64,000 nucleotides of DNA from Veillonella parvula (GTDB taxonomy: Bacteria; Bacillota; Negativicutes; Veillonellales; Veillonellaceae). Position numbers and translations under genes: made by a program. The notes beneath the pieces are model-generated. The model ran no database searches. It worked only from the letters and a program-made list of their open reading frames with translations, and was not told the DNA's origin. Positions 1 to 9,149 of the stretch are shown one piece after another; the first letter of the stretch is position 1, and each line of letters begins with the position of its first letter. The stretch is from NCBI RefSeq assembly GCF_036456085.1, contig NZ_CP138632.1:1283001-1347000 (forward strand). Direction: 5' to 3'.

Positions 1-352
1 TGAACACCTACATCTATTGACGAGGACTCATGCGTATACAACACACGTAGATATGTTAATAAATCTATATATTCTTACACTGTATCTACATTTAATTATT
101 TAATAATTTCGATGTGGTTAGTATAGCAATTTAAATCCTACTCGTATAATAGTTTTTATATATCCATGGATATAACTTTAAACTATAGCAAGATAAGAGT
201 AATTACATTTAGCTATGCCAAGTACATAAAAACGGTACTAAGATGATTCCCCTAACTACTAGGTAATATACCTAATAGGTACAATCAAACTTAGTACCGT
301 TATAAATATCGCTCTATATAATAAACAATCTAATCAAAATCAAAAGATTCAA
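1..352. other. Intergenic region with a long inverted repeat
   Basis: No gene is visible in these AT-rich bases. The clearest structure is a perfect 12-bp inverted repeat, AACGGTACTAAG at 231-242 and CTTAGTACCGTT at 290-301. Between its arms lies a smaller stem, TAGGT at 60-64 of the 200s and ACCTA ten bases later (260-274). It lies just past the 3' end of the DUF389 gene and may end its transcript, although there is no clear U-tract. Nothing recognisable was seen in bases 1-230. Confidence 0.5.
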
Positions 353-1666
353 TTATAAAGTTGACGTTGTTTGCTCCACAGAAATAGTTACAGGTGCTGA
401 TAATTTAGCCTCTAACCAAGCTTTTATTCGTTCCGAATCTGCATCAGATACAATGGACGCGGTATGGATAATCACCATATAGCGATTCGCTTTAGGCTGT
501 TCTAAATTATCTATCAAAGGCATGCCTTCCACTCTACTTACAAACGGGAATAACGCCTTTGCTTCAGCTTCTGTCGTTTTCATAGTGTTTATAGTTTCAC
601 TTACTAGTTGATAAGTCGGCTGGTACAGATTACTCAAGTTTGTATATTTTTCATGATCCTCCGAGGCTTTATTCAAGCTCGTCTTATCCACAGCAGATTT
701 TTTCTCATCTACACTATTAACAAATCGCACTGCATAAGACTGCAAATATTCGTCTTTCTGTAATTTATCATCCAACTGGGATCGTTCCTCTGAAGTCACA
801 GGAGCTCCTACAACTACTATATCTACTAGCTTATTCACTCGGTCCAATGAATAATCAATCACTAGTCGACGCCCATCTTGATTAATATTGGTCTTAATAA
901 ACTGCTCTATATGATTTGACTCAGAATACTTGATGGTCATATCATAGCCTGCATAAATGCTTGGTATAGCCATAATAAGACCAATCACAAGAAATATTAG
1001 CTGATTACGACGATTAATCTCTTCTGCTTGCTTATGGGATGGCAAACTATATACACCTTTTAAAACAATAAAAGATGCAAAGAAGATGAAAAATGCATTT
1101 ATAAAGAATAGATACCCAGCCCCAAAGAAATAATGCCAATTTCCATTAGCCAGTCCATATCCTGCCGTACACAGTGGTGGCATAAGTGCAGTCGCAATCG
1201 CTACCCCTGGTATGACATTATCTAAGGTCTTACGCGTTTGACCAATAATCCCAGCTAACCCACCAAATATAGCAATGAATACATCAAAAATATTCGGTTC
1301 TGTACGCGCTAATAGTTCAGATGTAACTGTCTGAACGGGGGAAATATAAAAATATAAAGCAGATGCCAAAACAGCAATCGTAATCTGTAAGGACAATCTT
1401 AAAATAGCACTTTTCACAACTGTAAAATTAAGCGTAGCGAAGCCAAAGCCAGTTGCTAGAATCGGTCCCATCAACGGCGATATAAGCATAGCACCAATAA
1501 TAACGGCTGTACTATTCATATTCAACCCAATAGAGGCAATAAACATGGAGAGGATCAGGATAACCAAAGCAGGTCCCTTAACCTTAGCCCCACCTATCAA
1601 CCTTTTAGCAATAGTTGCATCATCGGCTCGTTCAAAATGTATATCAAAGTATTTATTTAGTTCCAT
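353..1666 (-). CDS. DUF389 family membrane protein
   Basis: A 437-residue protein of the DUF389 family, whose biochemical role is not established. A short cytoplasmic start (about 28 residues) is followed by roughly six or seven hydrophobic segments between residues 30 and 240. The conserved glycine/proline-rich stretch MLISPLMGPILATGFG lies near residues 60-75 and a second motif, ATALMPPLCTAGYG, near 157-170. The last 190 residues are soluble and mixed alpha/beta. The start at 1666 has GAGGTAG about 7 bases upstream. It begins 9 bases after the cobT stop, so the two genes are probably one transcript, although no functional link between a DUF389 protein and cobamide synthesis is known to me. 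The family call is firm; the function is unknown. Confidence 0.85.
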   Translation of the reverse strand: MELNKYFDIHFERADDATIAKRLIGGAKVKGPALVILILSMFIASIGLNMNSTAVIIGAMLISPLMGPILATGFGFATLNFTVVKSAILRLSLQITIAVLASALYFYISPVQTVTSELLARTEPNIFDVFIAIFGGLAGIIGQTRKTLDNVIPGVAIATALMPPLCTAGYGLANGNWHYFFGAGYLFFINAFFIFFASFIVLKGVYSLPSHKQAEEINRRNQLIFLVIGLIMAIPSIYAGYDMTIKYSESNHIEQFIKTNINQDGRRLVIDYSLDRVNKLVDIVVVGAPVTSEERSQLDDKLQKDEYLQSYAVRFVNSVDEKKSAVDKTSLNKASEDHEKYTNLSNLYQPTYQLVSETINTMKTTEAEAKALFPFVSRVEGMPLIDNLEQPKANRYMVIIHTASIVSDADSERIKAWLEAKLSAPVTISVEQTTSTL

Positions 1667-1675
1667 TCTTCTACC

Positions 1676-2713
1676 TCATAATTTCATCAAATCTGCAAAG
1701 GTCCCCACATTTACAAACATGTATTGTGTGGTTTTTAACATTTGAACCATCAAGATGGCACCTGTACCTTCTCCCATCGACATTTGAGCTTGGATAGGCA
1801 CCATATCTTGTGTAATACCTACCTCGGCCAAGGCCAACTCTGTACCTTTTTCACGCGAGTGATGTGATGGCAATGCATAGTCCGTAATGCGATCATTCAT
1901 GTGTACCGCGCAGGCAGCAGCTACAGCGGTAATAAAGCCATCAATGACAAAGGGCTTTTTAAAATCAACACAAGCTAGCATGGCTCCAAGAATAGCCACA
2001 ATATCAAAACCACCTACATGAGCTACGATTTCACGAACTCGGTCTGATTCACTTTCAGAACCAATATTAGCCTTGTGCTTGTCTAATACAGAACGTACAA
2101 AGTCAATTTTTCGTTTCATCAAATCTGGTTTATCTGGCCAGGAACCAGGGCCCACGGTTTCCGTCGGATCAGCCCCTATCAATGCAGACAACACGCACGC
2201 AGAGGTCGTCGTATTCCCTAACCCCATTTCACCAAAGGAGAACAGATTGATTCCTTGTTCTACATAATGCTGAACCCGTTCATAACCAGCTTGAAAGGCT
2301 CTATTAAATTCATCGTCAGTCATGGCCGGATGGTGCAAAATATTCTTTGTACCCTTAGCTACTTTGCGATTAACGCCGATACCATCATCTGAGGCAATGC
2401 CTACATCCACGACCTCATAAGGAATATTATTAAAGTTGCAAAATTGTGTGGCTGACGAGCGACCGAGTAACATATTACGGGATTGCTTTTGTGTCACCTC
2501 ATAGTTATAGCCCACATAGCCTTCTATATTGCAACCATTATCGGCAGAAAATATGATATGCTGTGGTCGAATTTCACCATTAATCTCGCCCCATGCCGTA
2601 CAAATCTTACGGAAATATATTTCCCATAAACCAAGACCACCTGGGATAAGGCATTTTGGTTGGAGAAATTTATTTAATTGTTTCTCTATCGGTAATACTG
2701 ACTTATCTTTCAT
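1676..2713 (-). CDS. cobT: Nicotinate-nucleotide--dimethylbenzimidazole phosphoribosyltransferase (CobT)
   Basis: CobT transfers phosphoribose from nicotinate mononucleotide to a lower-ligand base, giving the alpha-ribazole phosphate used in the nucleotide-loop assembly of cobamides. The 345-residue length matches the family. The signature GEGTGA is near residues 314-319, where the first Glu corresponds to the catalytic base of characterised CobT enzymes; a second conserved stretch, FSFGEMGLGNTTTSA, lies near 160-175. No other cobalamin gene is in the window and no cobalamin riboswitch was seen in the upstream 289 bases. The upstream Shine-Dalgarno is weak (AGAGAA). It probably leads a two-gene transcript with the DUF389 gene. 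The base actually activated (benzimidazole, cresol or adenine) cannot be told from sequence. Confidence 0.93.
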   Translation of the reverse strand: MKDKSVLPIEKQLNKFLQPKCLIPGGLGLWEIYFRKICTAWGEINGEIRPQHIIFSADNGCNIEGYVGYNYEVTQKQSRNMLLGRSSATQFCNFNNIPYEVVDVGIASDDGIGVNRKVAKGTKNILHHPAMTDDEFNRAFQAGYERVQHYVEQGINLFSFGEMGLGNTTTSACVLSALIGADPTETVGPGSWPDKPDLMKRKIDFVRSVLDKHKANIGSESESDRVREIVAHVGGFDIVAILGAMLACVDFKKPFVIDGFITAVAAACAVHMNDRITDYALPSHHSREKGTELALAEVGITQDMVPIQAQMSMGEGTGAILMVQMLKTTQYMFVNVGTFADLMKL

Positions 2714-2920
2714 TTTATTCTCTAATCCGCACCTAATATGCCAACTAGCCTTCTATTAATTCGATATTATTCTATCTGAAAGTATAACATAAAATGCATA
2801 TCTAGTAATGTGACTATTATTAGTTTTTAGAAGTATAATTTAGTTTTGAAATATAGTATTCTAACGGCATTATTTCTAATCGAAATTATCATTACACAAT
2901 TACAACCACTCTAGTAGATA

Positions 2921-2952
2921 AAAAAGGTTATCCCTTTACAGGATAACCTTTT
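2921..2952 (-). terminator. Intrinsic terminator after the symporter
   Basis: AAAAGGTTATCC (2922-2933) and GGATAACCTTTT (2941-2952) form a perfect stem around a 7-base loop, with A/T runs on both sides. It lies 50 bases past the stop codon of the minus-strand symporter. Confidence 0.8.
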
Positions 2953-3002
2953 ATTTGAGTTATATAATTAAGTATTTTCTTAAGTTTATCTAACCTACGA
3001 AT

Positions 3003-4322
3003 TTAAGCACCTTGGAATTGAGGCATATCGTCGCCACTAGAGTCGTCCAATTTACCTTGAAGGTCATGGTCAACCATGGCACATACAGATGCATCAGACC
3101 ATACGTTTTCAGCGGTTTCAATCATATCGATAATCGTATAGATTGGCAAGATGATACCAAGCAAACCAATTGGTGCACCGATGGAACTCATCAAGGATAA
3201 GGTTAAGAAATAACAACCCATTGGAACGCCCGCATTACCAATCGCAGCGAGAACAGCAATAAATAACCAGGCCACCATTGTGCCCACAGTCAATTCCATT
3301 CCCGCATTTTGCATTACGAATAAGGATGTGACAAGAATGAAAGCTGCGCAACCATTCATATTAATAGTTGTACAAATTGGCAATACGAAACGAGCTACTG
3401 CAGGATGAGCTTTCAAATTATCCTCAGCAGATGCCAATGTAACAGGCAAAGTTGCAGCAGAAGATTTTGTGAACAACGCAACAGCTACGGCTGGAGACAT
3501 TTTGCGGAATACATCCACAGGGTTCAAACCGCGGAATAACAAGAACAATGGAATTACGATAAAGAATTGGATCAAGTTACCACCGATAACAACAGCCGTA
3601 TATTTACCTAAAGCACCAACAATTACGCCCGCTTCGATTTGCGCAGATAATTGACCTGCAAAGGCGAGGATACCGATTGGCAATACATAAAGTAATGCTT
3701 TAATCAATGTAAATAGTAATTCTTGTAAACCAAATAAGACTTTCAACACCGCTTCGCGATTTTCAGTGCGTGGCATGAACGCAAGGGCTAAACCAACGGA
3801 AGCAGAAATAAACATTACAGACAATACATTGGCTTGTAAGTATGGTTGCAAGATATTGTTTGGAATAACAGATAAGAAATGATCATAATACGTAACATTG
3901 CCAAGTTTTTCAGGCACTTGAGCTGCACCGGCACCGATTACATCAAGCGGTAAGTTACCTGGTGCAATCCATAGGAATAAGCCAAGTCCTACAGCTGCCG
4001 CACAGATTGTAGTTAGCAAGGTATACACTACAGCGTGTCCAAAGATACGACCTGTATCCTTTTTAGCACCTAGCATGGATAATGTTGTAATTACCGCTAA
4101 GGATACGGTTGGAATTGCGATAAATTGGAACAAACGGGTAAAGACCGCTGCAATAAAGTTAAAGAGCTCATTTAAAGCCGGAATATGTTGCCATCCTAAG
4201 ATAGCACCAATGATGAGTGCCCCCATCCATAAAATGAACTGACGCAATTTACCTTGGCCACGACTTTTTAAGGTAATCTCTTGCGCTAAGGCATCCACAT
4301 TTTTGTTGTTTTGATCTGCCAT
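3003..4322 (-). CDS. Dicarboxylate/amino acid:cation symporter (DAACS family)
   Basis: A 439-residue secondary transporter of the glutamate/dicarboxylate symporter family, located in the inner membrane and driven by sodium or protons. The sequence has the expected hydrophobic segments, a serine-rich reentrant loop TKSSAATLPVT near residue 285, and the TM7-like motif TTINMNGCA near 318, where most members have an NMDGT form. The exact substrate (glutamate, aspartate, serine or a dicarboxylate) cannot be assigned. The start at 4322 has a GAGAGGTG Shine-Dalgarno. The gene stands alone: a consensus promoter with a dyad operator and a leader terminator precede it (4359-4451), and its own terminator follows. 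The regulation therefore looks elaborate for a single transporter gene. A second, more distant family member is at 60783-62174. Confidence 0.88.
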   Translation of the reverse strand: MADQNNKNVDALAQEITLKSRGQGKLRQFILWMGALIIGAILGWQHIPALNELFNFIAAVFTRLFQFIAIPTVSLAVITTLSMLGAKKDTGRIFGHAVVYTLLTTICAAAVGLGLFLWIAPGNLPLDVIGAGAAQVPEKLGNVTYYDHFLSVIPNNILQPYLQANVLSVMFISASVGLALAFMPRTENREAVLKVLFGLQELLFTLIKALLYVLPIGILAFAGQLSAQIEAGVIVGALGKYTAVVIGGNLIQFFIVIPLFLLFRGLNPVDVFRKMSPAVAVALFTKSSAATLPVTLASAEDNLKAHPAVARFVLPICTTINMNGCAAFILVTSLFVMQNAGMELTVGTMVAWLFIAVLAAIGNAGVPMGCYFLTLSLMSSIGAPIGLLGIILPIYTIIDMIETAENVWSDASVCAMVDHDLQGKLDDSSGDDMPQFQGA

Positions 4323-4358
4323 AATAACACCTCTCTACAAACTAAACTATATAGACTA

Positions 4359-4388
4359 TAAAAAGAAACCCCAGCCCTTAGGGCTGGG
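4359..4388 (-). terminator. Leader terminator (possible attenuator) upstream of the symporter
   Basis: On the minus strand CCCAGCCC, TAA, GGGCTGGG forms a GC-rich hairpin followed by GTTTCTTTTT. It lies downstream of the consensus promoter at 4423-4451 and about 37 bases before the symporter start, so transcripts from that promoter must pass it. It could also stop read-through from the membrane-protein genes at 4489-6166. Confidence 0.75.
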
Positions 4389-4412
4389 ACAGTAGTTATA
4401 TCCTAGTCTCTT

Positions 4413-4451
4413 GTTAAAACATATTATAAAGATATGTTTTAACACTGTCAA
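4413..4451 (-). promoter_or_regulatory. Consensus promoter with overlapping dyad operator
   Basis: The minus strand has TTGACA (4446-4451), 17 bases, then TATAAT (4423-4428): a perfect sigma-A/sigma-70 consensus. A perfect 12-bp inverted repeat, GTTAAAACATAT (4413-4424) and ATATGTTTTAAC (4432-4443), covers the spacer and the -10 box. This arrangement is typical of a repressor operator. The binding protein is unknown. Confidence 0.75.
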
Positions 4452-4488
4452 ACCAAAATAATTTGATATTATAGATTAATATATTCAA

Positions 4489-5325
4489 TTAATGCGTCAC
4501 TATAAAATCATAGAAGACAACACGAGTACGATCAGGACTAAACAAAAAATAAATCACATACGGATCAATTCCACTCTCTCGGTGTAGAACATAAACCGTA
4601 TAGCCATAGGTAGGAACTCGTTCAAGTTGATAATATCCACCTGCTAGTTGACGACCATATAGAAGCCACACAAATAAGTTCCACTTTGTATAATCTTCTG
4701 TTAAAAAATCATAGGTACTTTGTATATCCCCTTTTAAAAATATAGAGTTGGCCTCATACGAATAAACTCTATTCTTAAACAACTCTGGCGTAATAATTAA
4801 ACCCGGTGCCGAAGATTCAGCAACAAGGTGTTCAAATGCTCTTACATCTTCGGGACTACCTTCAAAGACAATAGTAGTTGTAAAGTCATAAAAACTTTCT
4901 ATTGTCCCCCTTGAAGATATAGGATGCAATCCTTTCGGAACTATATCAGGATTTCTAAAATGTTCTGGTAATACTGTTGCTTTTACTGGCCATCTTTGTT
5001 TCCATCGTGATATATCATTAACTTCACTTCCAAAAAGGAGCTCATATATAAACATAGACATTAGCAATAAAGGTACTGCTACAACTAATGTGCACCAAGC
5101 ATATAAAATGTGTTTCTTCGGTAATATTAAATGATAGAAGTAGTAATAAAACTGTATTCTTATTGATAATAATAAGATTACACCTACAATTACAAACCAT
5201 AATCCTGGCAATTGAATATGTGCATTTCCCCAAAGAAAAAAGGCAAAGAATAAGATTGATAGAATGATATGTTTACCACAAGGAGGGCCTATTAGCATTT
5301 GTAATAGTTTAATAAAGCGATTCAC
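4489..5325 (-). CDS. Membrane protein of unknown function (paralogue of the upstream gene)
   Basis: A protein of 278 residues with about three hydrophobic segments in its first 100 residues and a soluble C-terminal part of about 170 residues. I do not recognise a family. It resembles the gene upstream (5336-6166): both have a WKxxWP motif just after the last membrane segment, a spaced proline/glutamate stretch, and a similar ending (SxDRTRVVFY versus SNDRTRAVFY). They are tandem paralogues. I chose the GTG at 5325 because AAGGAT lies about 7 bases upstream; a longer frame opens at 5373 but would overlap the upstream gene. It begins 10 bases after that gene's stop, so the pair is an operon. 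The C-terminal domain probably faces outside the cytoplasm, but its role is unknown. Confidence 0.6.
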   Translation of the reverse strand: MNRFIKLLQMLIGPPCGKHIILSILFFAFFLWGNAHIQLPGLWFVIVGVILLLSIRIQFYYYFYHLILPKKHILYAWCTLVVAVPLLLMSMFIYELLFGSEVNDISRWKQRWPVKATVLPEHFRNPDIVPKGLHPISSRGTIESFYDFTTTIVFEGSPEDVRAFEHLVAESSAPGLIITPELFKNRVYSYEANSIFLKGDIQSTYDFLTEDYTKWNLFVWLLYGRQLAGGYYQLERVPTYGYTVYVLHRESGIDPYVIYFLFSPDRTRVVFYDFIVTH

Positions 5326-5335
5326 AATATAATCC

Positions 5336-6166
5336 TTACTTAGACTGATAAAACACAGCTCGAGTCCTATCATTACTAATCAAAAGTTCCACAAAATGAG
5401 GTCTCTTTGTATTACCATCATCAACAAATACATATAATCTATGATTCCGCGTAGAATTATATGTATCCTTGACTACTGTTTTTGTTTCTTTTCGGGGTGC
5501 AAAGCGTAGCCACTCTATAAAATTTCGTTGTGGTAAGTTTAGAGGTTCTTCATCAATGCTATCTATAATGCGATAGCTGGTAGGATGAGATATAAACCGC
5601 TTCAATTCCCCACTTTCTAAATCGAGTAATCTATTATATTTGTCAATTTGAGCTGTATAGGCTGCATGTTGTTTTGCAATCGCCTCATATTGAGCAATTA
5701 CTTTAGGGTCTCCCTCTAAAACTACATAACGATAAGGGTACGCAGTAGCCCAAGCAACATCTATTCGCACCATAGATACCTTATCAATACTTTCTGGAAG
5801 CTGCTCAGGAGATTTAAGACCTTCTGGTAATTCGCTATTATTAGGCCATCCTCGTTTCCAATCAGTTGTGCTGTACTCAAAATCCTCAAACTGTTCAACG
5901 CTTGTATTAATATCATACTTAAGCCAATCAGCTACAAGCCAAGATATACTAAGGGTTATGACAATAAATAAACCGCAAGCTAGTCGGCTATGGGCTTTTT
6001 CAGATATGGTTCGTTTCTTAAAGCGACCATATTGCAGTAACACACTCAATACTATGGCTATACCAAAAACCATGTATGTAATAGGTGCTATGTTAAATAG
6101 CGCTACCACAATTGCAAACAACACGCATAGCATAACCGTTAATAGGCCATAAAATCCTTGAAACAA
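5336..6166 (-). CDS. Membrane protein of unknown function (tandem paralogue)
   Basis: A 276-residue protein with hydrophobic segments near residues 8-28, 30-50 and 64-86, followed by a soluble domain that starts at a WKRGWP motif near residue 103 and ends SNDRTRAVFYQSK. The domain contains a charged, helix-like stretch in its middle. It is the upstream member of a tandem pair with 4489-5325, and the shared motif order makes recent duplication likely. It starts 24 bases after the stop of the alcohol dehydrogenase gene (6191-7363), so a three-gene transcript is possible. No domain family was recognised and no function is proposed. Confidence 0.6.
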   Translation of the reverse strand: MFQGFYGLLTVMLCVLFAIVVALFNIAPITYMVFGIAIVLSVLLQYGRFKKRTISEKAHSRLACGLFIVITLSISWLVADWLKYDINTSVEQFEDFEYSTTDWKRGWPNNSELPEGLKSPEQLPESIDKVSMVRIDVAWATAYPYRYVVLEGDPKVIAQYEAIAKQHAAYTAQIDKYNRLLDLESGELKRFISHPTSYRIIDSIDEEPLNLPQRNFIEWLRFAPRKETKTVVKDTYNSTRNHRLYVFVDDGNTKRPHFVELLISNDRTRAVFYQSK

Positions 6167-6190
6167 AACTCTCTCCTATCATGACAATAC

Positions 6191-7363
6191 TTAGAACATT
6201 TTCTTATACAACATTTCTATATCTTCCCGACTCACATTGGCCATTGTATTAGCAATATTGCCGGTTGCTACGACATACACGTTATCGACAAGCCAAGGAA
6301 TGTCTTCTTTTGTAAAACCAAGTTCTGTAAGGTTTGTAGTAAGGTCTAGGTCATGTACAATCAAGCGTAATGCTTCACCTAGTTCGGATCCATCTCCGTG
6401 GTTGAATATGCGAGCTAAGGCACCAAACTTATCAGGGTTTGCACTCCATGTATATTCCACCGCAACAGGTTCAATAACGGCAAGGCCTACACCGTGAGTA
6501 ATATCCTTAAGCCCACTGGCAGGATGTTCCATGCCATGAGCAAGTGTTACACCGGCAGTATTAATAACCATGCCTCCAATTGTGCTAGCCAATGTAACGG
6601 ACTCCCAAGCTTTTGTAAGTTGAGTTTCGTTGAGAACAGATGATTTACCTTCAGCCATTGCTTTCACATGTTTATATAGTGGCACAAGATATTGTGCTAA
6701 TAAGGTTACCGCATAATGAGCTAATGCATCCGTAAAAGGTTGTGCCGTTTTAGAGGTATACGCCTCGATATTATGACAGAGTGCATCAAAGCCCACAGAT
6801 GCCAATACATGGGGCGGCATTGTGCCCATCACTGCCGGATCTACGATGGATACTTTTGGTACGATGGCATTACATCGCAAGGATTTCTTGTCTCCCGTTT
6901 CAGGATTGGTAAGCACCCCGAAACCATTGCCTTCAGAGCCGGTGCCACAGGTTGTAGGAATTACAATAAGAGGCAACGCCTTATCACTGATTTTACGGTT
7001 AAAGATATAGTCATTAATATCACCTTCGTTAACGGCCATAAATGCAATGCCTTTTGCACAGTCCATGATAGAGCCGCCACCAATGGCAACGACCATATCA
7101 CAGCTTTCAGATTTAGCTAAAGCAGCGCCGTCCAATGCAGTCGTCGTTAAAGGATTGGCATCCACTTGATCAAACAACACATGTTCAATATGTGCCGCAT
7201 CAAGTTTTGCTGTCACACGGTCATATAGTCCAGATTTTTTGGCACTTGTCCGCCCTGTTACGATTAGCGCTTTATTGCCATAAGGCTTAGCAAAACTAGC
7301 AACACTATCGACTTTATCCCAACCAAATTGGATATGTACTGGTAAAAAATAAGAGAACTCCAT
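6191..7363 (-). CDS. Iron-containing alcohol dehydrogenase
   Basis: A 390-residue member of the group III (iron-activated) alcohol dehydrogenases, which interconvert alcohols and aldehydes or ketones with NAD(P)H. The nucleotide-binding loop GGGSIMDCAKG lies near residues 96-106 and the GTGSEGN motif near 138-144. The metal ligands are visible as an Asp in the DPAVMG region, a His in DALCHNIEAY, and His residues in LAHGMEHPASG and DITHGVGLA. The fold and length are typical. Substrate specificity cannot be predicted; relatives act on butanol, 1,3-propanediol, lactaldehyde or 4-hydroxybutyrate. The start at 7363 has AGAGG upstream. It is divergent from the gene at 7512. A second family member lies at 55096-56262. 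Confidence 0.88.
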   Translation of the reverse strand: MEFSYFLPVHIQFGWDKVDSVASFAKPYGNKALIVTGRTSAKKSGLYDRVTAKLDAAHIEHVLFDQVDANPLTTTALDGAALAKSESCDMVVAIGGGSIMDCAKGIAFMAVNEGDINDYIFNRKISDKALPLIVIPTTCGTGSEGNGFGVLTNPETGDKKSLRCNAIVPKVSIVDPAVMGTMPPHVLASVGFDALCHNIEAYTSKTAQPFTDALAHYAVTLLAQYLVPLYKHVKAMAEGKSSVLNETQLTKAWESVTLASTIGGMVINTAGVTLAHGMEHPASGLKDITHGVGLAVIEPVAVEYTWSANPDKFGALARIFNHGDGSELGEALRLIVHDLDLTTNLTELGFTKEDIPWLVDNVYVVATGNIANTMANVSREDIEMLYKKMF

Positions 7364-7511
7364 GTGAACGACCTCTTTTCTATAAATACTAGCTCTTAAT
7401 GTTATTGTAATGTAAATTCAGACGCCTGTAAAACCTCATAGGACTTTCACTAGAAAACATGTATACTACAGATAAGAGGGGGGCATTTATTTTTATAAAG
7501 GGAGAGAATCT

Positions 7512-9071
7512 ATGAAATCTGCAATTACACATTTATGGTCTTCGCTGCGTGACCTAGCAACGCAGTCACCTATATTACTGGCATTAATTGCCGTATTTTC
7601 ATGTACACCGTTTTATCTAGAGCAAGATTGGTTTGCCGATATAGACCTTTGGTTCTATGGGCTGTATTTCTTCATCGTCATACTACAATCATATATAACA
7701 CGAGATCGAAAGTTCTCCATAGTATATACATTATTAAGCATAGGTATCAGCGTTGGTCTATATACGATTCATGAAACGTACCATCACATACGAGGCATCG
7801 AGCTAGCCACAGAAAATATATCATATCTATGGCTGTACTCTATGATTGCTCTATATTTTACATCGCCTGGAGAATACTACATCGGCGAAATCATCAATCG
7901 CCTGAAACGGATTGGTATTACCATTGTTACATCAACACTGTACAATGTCGTCATAGTCATGACCCTATGGTTTTTCTTCATCATTCTGAACAAACCATTT
8001 ACCTTTGATGATCTAATCTTTAAAGTACTAGCCGCTATTAATATATTTATCTGTATGTCCATGCTATGTACTTACAAAGAGGAGCCTGATGGACCACCTG
8101 AACCAAACGCATTTTATAATATAGTTTTTGGTCTCATACTACCAAAGGCGTCCATCATTACAGGTATTCTTGCTAATATCTACTTGGTATTAATCCTTTT
8201 AGGGCTCCGTGAAGATGCACGGTTCCTTTACACATATTATCCGTATGTAGCCATTTTCTATCTATTTTACTTAGCGAGTTTCAGGTCTAGTGAAAGCAGC
8301 AAAACACAAAGGATTCTATGCTTCTTATTTATTACGATTACAATATTGTGTTTAATCCTGATTGGCAAGCGCGTAATAAATGAGCCCCTACTCTGGCTCA
8401 ATACGATTTACGTAGCCGCATTCAATCTAATCTTCTTAGCACATAATGTATACTCCTTTGTAAAGCGTTTGACTCCATCGATCCATACAACAATTATGGC
8501 GCTCGCCCTAGGTGCAGTCCTTTTAATGCCTTTTATCGGTTACACATCCCATCGAGAATTTACAAACTATACAAAAATTGACGGTCAATGGCACGTATAC
8601 TTGCCTATTACAGAAACATTTAGCCCTGATTTTACAGATTATGGCAGGACGATTATACAGGGGGATTCTTCAAAATCAGGAGCAACGGAAATATATAAGG
8701 AACAAAATATTCAGTTTATCAGCTTTACGGCCGTTGAAGAACCTCATGTTATTTCGCTTGTAGGATATAATAAATTCATTTCTAACATCGAATTAGAAGT
8801 ACGTGAGCCTGCTGATAGTACAGCTGACATACCAACAGCATCCTATGAATCTATCAACTTTAGATTCATCAATGAAGGCCTTGATTTAGAGGTATCTCTA
8901 CCAAATGGCGTGACCGAGGTTCATCATATATATGAAAAATTTCTCACTGTTCCTAAAACGGCTTCAGATTCAGTCATTATAGAAGGCACGGGATACAAAC
9001 TCTTAATCCACTCCTACTACGCATATCAAGACAGCGCACGAAGAATTATTTTTAGCGTATTATATAATTAA
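7512..9071 (+). CDS. Polytopic membrane protein, DUF4153-like
   Basis: A 519-residue protein. The first 345 residues hold about ten hydrophobic segments separated by very short loops; the last 170 residues are soluble and rich in beta-type sequence, starting after the last membrane segment near residue 355. The order of membrane segments and the central stretch with a conserved NIVFGLILPK sequence suggest the DUF4153 family, but I hold this loosely. The start has AAAGGGAGAG upstream. The gene is divergent from the alcohol dehydrogenase and convergent with the DUF2806-type gene, with a terminator at 9079-9109. No function is known. Confidence 0.6.
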   Translation: MKSAITHLWSSLRDLATQSPILLALIAVFSCTPFYLEQDWFADIDLWFYGLYFFIVILQSYITRDRKFSIVYTLLSIGISVGLYTIHETYHHIRGIELATENISYLWLYSMIALYFTSPGEYYIGEIINRLKRIGITIVTSTLYNVVIVMTLWFFFIILNKPFTFDDLIFKVLAAINIFICMSMLCTYKEEPDGPPEPNAFYNIVFGLILPKASIITGILANIYLVLILLGLREDARFLYTYYPYVAIFYLFYLASFRSSESSKTQRILCFLFITITILCLILIGKRVINEPLLWLNTIYVAAFNLIFLAHNVYSFVKRLTPSIHTTIMALALGAVLLMPFIGYTSHREFTNYTKIDGQWHVYLPITETFSPDFTDYGRTIIQGDSSKSGATEIYKEQNIQFISFTAVEEPHVISLVGYNKFISNIELEVREPADSTADIPTASYESINFRFINEGLDLEVSLPNGVTEVHHIYEKFLTVPKTASDSVIIEGTGYKLLIHSYYAYQDSARRIIFSVLYN

Positions 9072-9078
9072 AACTTAT

Positions 9079-9109
9079 AAAAGGAGTGTTCTACTTGAAC
9101 ACTCCTTTT
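9079..9109. terminator. Bidirectional intrinsic terminator
   Basis: AAAAGGAGTGTTC (9079-9091), loop TACTT, GAACACTCCTTTT (9097-9109): a perfect 13-bp stem with A-tract and U-tract on both strands, between two convergent genes. Confidence 0.85.
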
Positions 9110-9149
9110 ATTGATTTACATAATAGTATTTACTATTATGTAAATCAAT
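9110..9149. repeat. 40-bp near-perfect palindrome
   Basis: Two 19-base arms (9110-9128 and 9131-9149) are exact reverse complements around a 2-base centre. It directly follows the terminator and overlaps the stop codon (9145-9147) of the DUF2806-type gene. It may be a second termination stem, a cruciform or a recombination or integration scar. Confidence 0.8.
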
